The position numbers were made by a program, and so were the translations under genes. Under the pieces are notes generated by a model, which saw only the letters and a program-made list of their open reading frames with translations, was not told the DNA's origin and did no database searches. 10,185 nt of DNA from Candidatus Woesearchaeota archaeon (GTDB lineage: Archaea; Nanobdellota; Nanobdellia; Woesearchaeales; UBA11716), in contig DUKR01000135.1 of the NCBI GenBank assembly GCA_013329175.1, forward strand, positions 1 through 10,185, given 5' to 3'. The stretch's first letter is position 1. Each line of letters begins with the position of its first letter. Of this stretch, positions 5,817 to 10,185 are shown piece by piece.

Positions 5817-6562
5817 CATCGCTCTTCTAATCTCTTATAGATGATATCTGCTATTGGCTGCAGGTTCATCACGTCTTCGGCATTGTATTCCACAAGCATC
5901 CTGAGGTAATGCTCATCACCTGTTGCTCTGAACATGCGCCACAAGGCGGCGGGGTCTCCTCCCCTTAACTTCTCGACAAGAGGGTTTGCCCGCATAATGC
6001 AAAGCTCTTGCTCTATCAGTTTCAGCCCGCCAGCAATGCCAAGCTTAGCGCAGGCATGCTTGAGGTCAAGGTGAGGGACGTTTGGTAATACATCTGGATA
6101 GCGCCTCTTGATGTAGGGCAGATCAAAGCTTGCTCCGTTGAACGTGATGAGTAGCTTGTACTTCTTCAGCTCTTCCCTGAGTGCCTGAGCGTCAAAATTG
6201 ATGCCCCTTATCATGGTCATTGCAGAGATTCCGTCAAAGAGGCCAACAACAGTTATGGCATCGCCTGTCTCAATGCCTGTGCTCTCGATGTCAAGGAACA
6301 CCGCTTCCTCCCTGAAGAACCTGTAGAGGCGCCAGCATTCTGCTGCAGGGAGCTTATCCATAAAATAGGGGCTGTTGTTGAAAAACAATGCTGCCCTCGC
6401 CTTGAGAAGCTGGCGGTCATAATAGAGCTTTCGTGTTGCTGCTATGCCTTTGACTTCTTTAGCCACAAGGAAATCATTCCAGTCAGAAATTCCCTGATGC
6501 CAGATTCTCTGCTCAGTTGATTCCCTGATGCCGTCAAGGATGAGGAAAGTTTTTCTAATCAT
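5783..6562 (-). CDS. DEDDy-type RNase H-fold exonuclease-like protein (YprB / COG3359-like)
   Basis: The 259-residue protein carries the acidic motifs of DEDD 3'-5' exonucleases: VFLDIESTG (D91, E93), LLITFNGASFDLPYIKRRY (D147), and EYNAEDVMNL (Y226, D230, the DEDDy form). This fits the YprB-like RNase_H_2 family, presumed metal-dependent nucleases acting on DNA or RNA; the substrate is unknown. The N-terminal 80 residues lack a recognised domain. The ATG at 6562 (MIRKTFLILDGI) is chosen because the upstream open frame to 6775 reads as non-protein-like sequence. No ribosome binding site precedes the ATG; a weak TATA-like CTTATCC lies about 28 bases upstream, so a leaderless transcript is possible. 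The 3' end overlaps the 5547 gene by 34 bases. Confidence 0.8.
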   Translation of the reverse strand: MIRKTFLILDGIRESTEQRIWHQGISDWNDFLVAKEVKGIAATRKLYYDRQLLKARAALFFNNSPYFMDKLPAAECWRLYRFFREEAVFLDIESTGIETGDAITVVGLFDGISAMTMIRGINFDAQALREELKKYKLLITFNGASFDLPYIKRRYPDVLPNVPHLDLKHACAKLGIAGGLKLIEQELCIMRANPLVEKLRGGDPAALWRMFRATGDEHYLRMLVEYNAEDVMNLQPIADIIYKRLEERCYSTKPLASCT

Positions 6563-6606
6563 GGTGCAATCAGAAATGGGAAGGGGTGGATAAGCCCTGC
6601 GCGCAC

Positions 6607-6723
6607 ATGTCCAGTGTGACCAGTCCAGAAGCAGAAGCCATGATGAAGTGGTGCGCATATAACCTGACGGCGATATGCAGGGCGTGTTATGACGGGGCGA
6701 TAGGGCCAGAGCATTTTTCATAA
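6607..6723 (+). CDS. Possible very small ORF (38 codons), cysteine-containing
   Basis: An ATG-started frame of 38 residues runs from MSSVTSPEAEAMMKW through CAYNLTAICRACYDG to a TAA at 6721-6723. The composition is protein-like (a charged helix then three cysteines), more so than the opposite-strand frame. The frame continues upstream without ATG to a TAA at 6556, with a GTG at 6586 that could add seven residues. No ribosome binding site at normal distance and no clear TATA box are seen. A short T run (6714-6718) lies just before the stop. I cannot assign a family, and chance is a real alternative. Confidence 0.2.
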   Translation: MSSVTSPEAEAMMKWCAYNLTAICRACYDGAIGPEHFS

Positions 6724-6830
6724 AATATTCACATAGAGAGGTTGCATGGCTTTCAAGGGAAAAAAGAAAACACACGATAGAGAGTATCAGATACTACATA
6801 TAGTGCCTTTCACGATTGTAAAACACAATA

Positions 6831-6839
6831 TTTATATAT
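6831..6839 (+). promoter_or_regulatory. Distal TATA box upstream of nrdD
   Basis: TTTATATAT in an AT-rich setting matches the archaeal TATA consensus. It predicts transcription from about 6858 and a leader of about 110 bases before nrdD, or alternatively a short non-coding RNA. Confidence 0.5.
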
Positions 6840-6935
6840 CTGTGCCCTATTAGCAATAAGGCTGTGCTGGATAGGAGTGGTTGTTCTGTTTGATGCCAAC
6901 GGCACAACAATAGGGGATGAGAGCAATAGTGATAG

Positions 6936-6944
6936 CTATAAATA
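6936..6944 (+). promoter_or_regulatory. Proximal TATA box for nrdD
   Basis: CTATAAATA lies with its centre 29 bases before the nrdD ATG, the spacing expected for a leaderless or near-leaderless transcript. A GGGGTG between it and the gene (6952-6957) could serve as a ribosome binding site only for transcripts starting at the distal promoter. Confidence 0.5.
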
Positions 6945-6968
6945 AAGGATAGGGGTGTCTAGAGAAAA

Positions 6969-9131
6969 ATGGCTGATGAGAAGAGCTGGAGCATAAGAAA
7001 AAGGGATGGGCGGATTGTTGAGTTCGCGCTTGAGAAGGTCACTGATGCTATTTACAAGGCAGCAAAATCTGTCGGAGGGACGGACAGGGATCTTGCGCAG
7101 GAGCTGGCCCGCAAGGTATTCGCCATCCTTGAATATTCCAAGGAGCCTGGCGAGATTCCGACAGTTGAGGAAGTGCAGGACGTCGTTGAGCGGGTGCTCA
7201 TCAAGACCGGCCATGCTAAGACTGCCAAAGCCTACATTCTCTACAGAAAGCAGCGGGAGAAGCTGCGCCTCACAAAGGGAGCGTTCCTTGAGGTAAAGGA
7301 GACCATGGATGAATACCTCAAGAGGACAGACTGGCGCGTCAACGAAAACTCCAATTCAGACTATTCCTTCTCAGGGCTTATGTCTCACACATCAGGAAAG
7401 ATCATAGCAAACTACGCCCTCAATGAGATATACTCTGAGAGCGTGGCAAGGGCGCATCGCTCAGGTGCAATCCACATCCATGACCTTGGCAACGGCGTCG
7501 TCGGCTACTGCTGCGGCTGGTCGCTCCTGAATCTTCTGATTCGGGGATTTGGAGGCGTCCCCAAAAAAATCAGGTCAAAGCCTGCAAAGCACCTTGAGGT
7601 TGCTGTCATCCAGATGGTCAACTTCCTTGGCTCCCTGCAGATGGAGCATGCAGGAGCGCAGGCGTTCTCCTCAGTTGACACCCTGCTTGCGCCCTTCGTC
7701 AGGGTAGACAATCTTGACTATAAGCGCGTGAAGCAGAATATGCAGATGCTGGTATTTTCCCTCAACGTGCCTTCACGCTGGGGATGCCAGGCGCCCTTCA
7801 CCAACTTCACCTTTGACTGGACCGTTCCCGAAGACATGAAAAACAAGCCTGCGATTGTCGGAGGGGACCCGCAGAAATTCACCTACGGCGACTGCCAGAA
7901 TGAGATGGACATGCTCAACAGGGCATTCATTGAGGTCATGACCGAAGGCGATGCCGATGCAAGGACATTCTTTTATCCCATCCCCACCTACAATGTAACA
8001 AGGGACTTTGACTGGGACAGCGACAATGCAAGGCTCCTGTTTGACATGACTGCAAAATACGGAACGCCCTATTTCCAGAACTTTATCAATTCAGACCTCA
8101 AGCCTTCAGACATACGAAGCATGTGCTGCCGCTTGCAGCTTGACATCAAGCAGTTGCGCAACAAGATGGGCGGCCTTTTTGGCTCAGGCGACCAGACCGG
8201 AAGCGTCGGAGTCGTAACTATCAACATGCCGCGCATCGGCTATGAGGCAAAGAACGAGGAGGACTTCTTCACCCTGCTCGGGAGCATGATGGAGACAGCA
8301 AAGGAAGCGCTGCAGACCAAGCGGGAGGCTGTTGAGAGGAACTTGGCGAACGGCCTTATGCCCTTCACAAAATTATATCTGGGAAGCTACAGGCAGCACT
8401 TCTCAACAATCGGCCTCAACGGCATGCACGAGGCGTGCCTCAACCTCCTTGGTAAGGGAATTGACACTCCGGCAGGCAAGGAATTTGCGCTTAATACCCT
8501 GCATTTCATGCGCGAAAAGCTTCAGCAGTTCCAGGAGGAGACAGGCAACTTCTATAACCTTGAGGCTGTGCCCTGCGAGTCTGCAACCTACAGGTTCGCA
8601 AAAAAAGACGTTGAGGCATTCCCTGACATCATCACCGCTGGAACTAAAGAGCGGCCTTACTACACCAACTCTACCCATCTGCCGGTGAACCACACCCAGG
8701 ATATCTTTGAGGCCCTTGACCACCAGGATGAGCTGCAGACTCTCTACACAGGAGGCACGGTGCTGCATGGATTCATGGGCGAGAAGGTGTCTGACTGGAA
8801 AGCTACAAGGAATCTGGTGAAGTCTATTGCGTATTCCTATAGGCTGCCGTACTTCACCATAACCCCTACATTTTCCATCTGCCCTGAGCATGGCTACATC
8901 TCCGGCGAGCACTGGGAATGCCCCCATGCAACAACGGACAAAAATGGCTCAGTCGTTGCGTGCGAGCACCTGCCTGAGGTCTATTCGCGCATTGTCGGCT
9001 ACTTCAGGCCAGTCCAGAACTGGAACCATGGCAAGAAGCAGGAATTCGCTGACAGGATGGAATATACTGAGCCTGTCCCAAAGGTTGAGTCTTTGGCGCG
9101 GGCATTGGGAGCAGGCATGAGCGCGTCATAA
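6969..9131 (+). CDS. nrdD: Anaerobic (class III) ribonucleoside-triphosphate reductase
   Basis: The 720-residue oxygen-sensitive glycyl-radical enzyme reduces ribonucleotides to deoxyribonucleotides. Residues about 8-98 form an ATP-cone allosteric domain (IRKRDGRIVEFALEKV to YILYRKQREKLR). The catalytic barrel follows, with SMCCRLQLD (C386-C387, the expected thiyl-radical region), GGLFGSGDQTGSVGVVTINMPRIGY, and the glycyl-radical loop SRIVGYFRPVQNW with G677 as the likely radical site. Before it is a zinc module: CPEHGY (C638), ECPH (C651) and a later C665. The usual second CxxC is interrupted here by about ten residues. Length is typical for the family. NrdG begins 12 bases downstream, so the pair is one operon. 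TATA boxes occur at 6831 and 6936. Confidence 0.96.
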   Translation: MADEKSWSIRKRDGRIVEFALEKVTDAIYKAAKSVGGTDRDLAQELARKVFAILEYSKEPGEIPTVEEVQDVVERVLIKTGHAKTAKAYILYRKQREKLRLTKGAFLEVKETMDEYLKRTDWRVNENSNSDYSFSGLMSHTSGKIIANYALNEIYSESVARAHRSGAIHIHDLGNGVVGYCCGWSLLNLLIRGFGGVPKKIRSKPAKHLEVAVIQMVNFLGSLQMEHAGAQAFSSVDTLLAPFVRVDNLDYKRVKQNMQMLVFSLNVPSRWGCQAPFTNFTFDWTVPEDMKNKPAIVGGDPQKFTYGDCQNEMDMLNRAFIEVMTEGDADARTFFYPIPTYNVTRDFDWDSDNARLLFDMTAKYGTPYFQNFINSDLKPSDIRSMCCRLQLDIKQLRNKMGGLFGSGDQTGSVGVVTINMPRIGYEAKNEEDFFTLLGSMMETAKEALQTKREAVERNLANGLMPFTKLYLGSYRQHFSTIGLNGMHEACLNLLGKGIDTPAGKEFALNTLHFMREKLQQFQEETGNFYNLEAVPCESATYRFAKKDVEAFPDIITAGTKERPYYTNSTHLPVNHTQDIFEALDHQDELQTLYTGGTVLHGFMGEKVSDWKATRNLVKSIAYSYRLPYFTITPTFSICPEHGYISGEHWECPHATTDKNGSVVACEHLPEVYSRIVGYFRPVQNWNHGKKQEFADRMEYTEPVPKVESLARALGAGMSAS
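8880..8963 (+). other. Variant zinc-binding module of NrdD
   Basis: Codons 638-665 hold C638, H641, C651, H653 and C665. Class III reductases commonly end this module in a compact CPxC; here CPH is followed by ATTDKNGSVVA before C665. The remaining ligands can still be supplied by C665 or histidines, so the site may be intact but rearranged. The glycyl-radical loop follows 12 residues later. Confidence 0.5.
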
Positions 9132-9143
9132 AACCCTACTACC

Positions 9144-9842
9144 GTGGTGCAAATCAAAGGATTACAGAAGACAACACTTGTTGACTATCCGGGAAAGGTA
9201 GCCTGCACGGTCTTTTTGCCTGGGTGCAACTTTCGATGCGGCTATTGCCATAACGCTGACCTGGTATGCTCAGCAGCAGCCCTTCCCACGATTCCTGAAA
9301 AGGAATTCTTTGCATTCCTTGCATCTCGCAAAGGCAAAGTTGAAGGCGTATGCATCACAGGCGGCGAGCCGACCATTACTAAAGGCCTGCCTGAGTTTTG
9401 CAAAAGGGTCAAGGATGCCGGATTTTTGGTGAAGCTTGACTCGAACGGAACGAATCCCTCAGTGCTCAGAAGGCTCATTGAGGAGAAGCTTGTTGATTAC
9501 ATCGCGATGGACGTGAAAGCTCCGATTGAGCAGTACAGCATCGTCAGCTGCGTTGACACCGACACAGGGAAGCTTGCAGAGAGCATCGGTCTCATCAGGG
9601 AGTCAGGAATTGACTATGAGTTTCGGGCAACCGTCATCCCCGACGTATTCACTGATGAGACCGTGAAGGCAATAGGAAAAGCAGTCTGTGGGGCAAAGCG
9701 CTTTTTCTTCCAGCAGTTTCAGCCCTCAAAAAAGGCAATGGGCGAGCGCTATAGGGATATGGAGCCGTTGCCAGCAGAGGCGCTTGAATCATTTGGCAGG
9801 GTCATGCGGCAGTTCGTCGGCGAAGTGGGGATTAGAAAGTAG
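9144..9842 (+). CDS. nrdG: Anaerobic ribonucleotide reductase activating protein (radical SAM)
   Basis: This 232-residue radical-SAM enzyme uses a 4Fe-4S cluster and S-adenosylmethionine to install the glycyl radical in NrdD. The N terminus GLQKTTLVDYPGKVACTVF leads to the cluster motif CNFRCGYC (C28, C32, C35), then CITGGEPTI, the SAM-binding GGE motif, and IAMDVKAP. At 232 residues it belongs to the longer archaeal/bacterial NrdG-like type. Translation starts at GTG 9144 or the adjacent GTG 9147; no ribosome binding site is visible in the 12-base gap, so it probably relies on coupling to nrdD. No T-run terminator is seen after the TAG at 9840. Confidence 0.94.
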   Translation: MVQIKGLQKTTLVDYPGKVACTVFLPGCNFRCGYCHNADLVCSAAALPTIPEKEFFAFLASRKGKVEGVCITGGEPTITKGLPEFCKRVKDAGFLVKLDSNGTNPSVLRRLIEEKLVDYIAMDVKAPIEQYSIVSCVDTDTGKLAESIGLIRESGIDYEFRATVIPDVFTDETVKAIGKAVCGAKRFFFQQFQPSKKAMGERYRDMEPLPAEALESFGRVMRQFVGEVGIRK

Positions 9843-9971
9843 TACTGTGCTCTTCTCGAGTTTACCCTGTGCCAATGCCGTACTGCTTCATGAGCCTGAA
9901 AAGTAATCAGGATAGCCATGAGTTGAATCTTTGAGGGATATTGGCAGGCAGGTTAGCGGAAAGCTGGCATT

Positions 9972-9983
9972 CCCCCCCCCCCC
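9972..9983 (+). repeat. Homopolymer run of 12 C
   Basis: Twelve consecutive C bases lie within dispersed repeat copy B. Such runs are prone to slippage and to sequencing or assembly length errors. Confidence 0.9.
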
Positions 9984-10087
9984 AAAGCTCATTCTCTGAA
10001 AAGGCATGAGCACTCCTCCCATCGCTTCCACGACCAATGCGTGACTTCCTTCTTTTCGTTTCAGGCAATCCTCTCATTGCAAATTCC

Positions 10088-10147
10088 GAGGGGAAAAGAA
10101 AAGTGAAGAAAGAAAAGAAGAAAAAAGGTGAAGAAAGAAAAGTGAAA
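10088..10147 (+). repeat. Polypurine tract with internal direct repeats
   Basis: About 60 bases are almost purely A and G, with single T bases at GTG positions. GTGAAGAAAGAAAAG occurs exactly at 10103-10117 and 10128-10142. On the minus strand it reads as an S/F/L-rich frame of low complexity. Confidence 0.8.
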
Positions 10148-10185
10148 CCAAAAACGGCTCTGGCTGCGCTTGCTGGCAAGGGCAT

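Larger units (their letters stand above)
9896..10185. repeat. Dispersed repeat, copy B (reaches window edge)
   Basis: This stretch matches copy A at three places in the same order and orientation: CTGAAAAGTAATCAGGATAG at 9896, the block beginning GGCATGAGCACTCCTCCC at 10003, and TGCTTGCTGGCAAGGGCAT-like sequence at the right edge. The DNA between blocks is different: a run of 12 C replaces A-rich sequence on the left, and a long polypurine tract replaces mixed sequence on the right. It follows nrdG by about 50 bases. The minus-strand open frame is judged non-coding because of its low-complexity F/S composition. Confidence 0.65.

Noticed and set aside
6563..6775. N-terminal extension of 71 residues for the RNase H-fold protein
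   Set aside because: The extension is rich in W, C, S and P with no protein-like pattern, and a sensible start (MIRKTFLILDG) lies at 6562.
6877..6945. 22-codon GTG-started frame in the nrdD leader
   Set aside because: It has a non-ATG start, poor binding-site spacing, and ends within the proximal TATA box; chance is more likely.
8403..8927. 174-codon open frame antisense to nrdD
   Set aside because: It lies fully within the conserved nrdD coding sequence and its translation has no family features; it is a shadow of the real frame.
9907..10185. Minus-strand open frame at the right edge
   Set aside because: It reads through the polypurine tract as a low-complexity F/S-rich stretch and through the C12 run, and lies wholly in repeat copy B.

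Overview
The window is archaeal. Evidence: an exosome operon (Rrp4, Rrp41, Rrp42), RNase P protein Pop5/Rnp2, a proteasome alpha subunit, RNA polymerase subunit K (RpoK), archaeal-type ribosomal protein L10e (uL16), TATA boxes of the form TTTATAAA about 25-30 bases before genes, and GGTGA/GGAGG ribosome binding sites. The tightly packed genes, the L10e sequence (a C-terminal KLPCSC tail) and an oxygen-sensitive class III ribonucleotide reductase suggest an anaerobic, possibly DPANN-type archaeon. That lineage call is an inference from remembered family features, not a search.

Layout. Bases 1-463 (+): a COG1325 RNA-binding protein, probably overlapping by ATGA an upstream gene cut by the window edge. 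Bases 493-4727 (-): a seven-gene run, transcribed right to left as rnp2, psmA, rrp4, rrp41, rrp42, rpoK, rpl10e. A TATA box lies before rnp2, and rpl10e also has its own. The first six genes are spaced by at most 18 bases or overlap, so RNA maturation and decay (RNase P, exosome), protein turnover (proteasome), transcription (RpoK) and translation (L10e) are linked in one locus. SBDS and L37ae, common members of this archaeal superoperon, are absent.

Bases 4728-5546 hold no convincing gene. They contain a highly structured inverted-repeat element (about 4805-5032) next to the operon promoter, then copy A of a dispersed repeat (about 5064-5346), then AT-rich DNA ending in a strong promoter. 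Bases 5547-5816 (+) are a small coiled-coil protein, probably leaderless, whose 3' end overlaps by 34 bases a convergent DEDD-type RNase H-fold exonuclease (5783-6562, -).

Bases 6563-6968 are an intergenic region with a possible very small ORF and two TATA boxes before nrdD. Bases 6969-9842 (+) carry nrdD-nrdG, the anaerobic ribonucleotide reductase and its radical-SAM activase, which together make dNTPs without oxygen. Bases 9843-10185 hold copy B of the dispersed repeat, with a run of 12 C and a polypurine tract, and it runs to or past the window edge.

Most of the window is conserved housekeeping DNA. The parts least explained are the structured element, the paired dispersed repeats and the nrdD leader.
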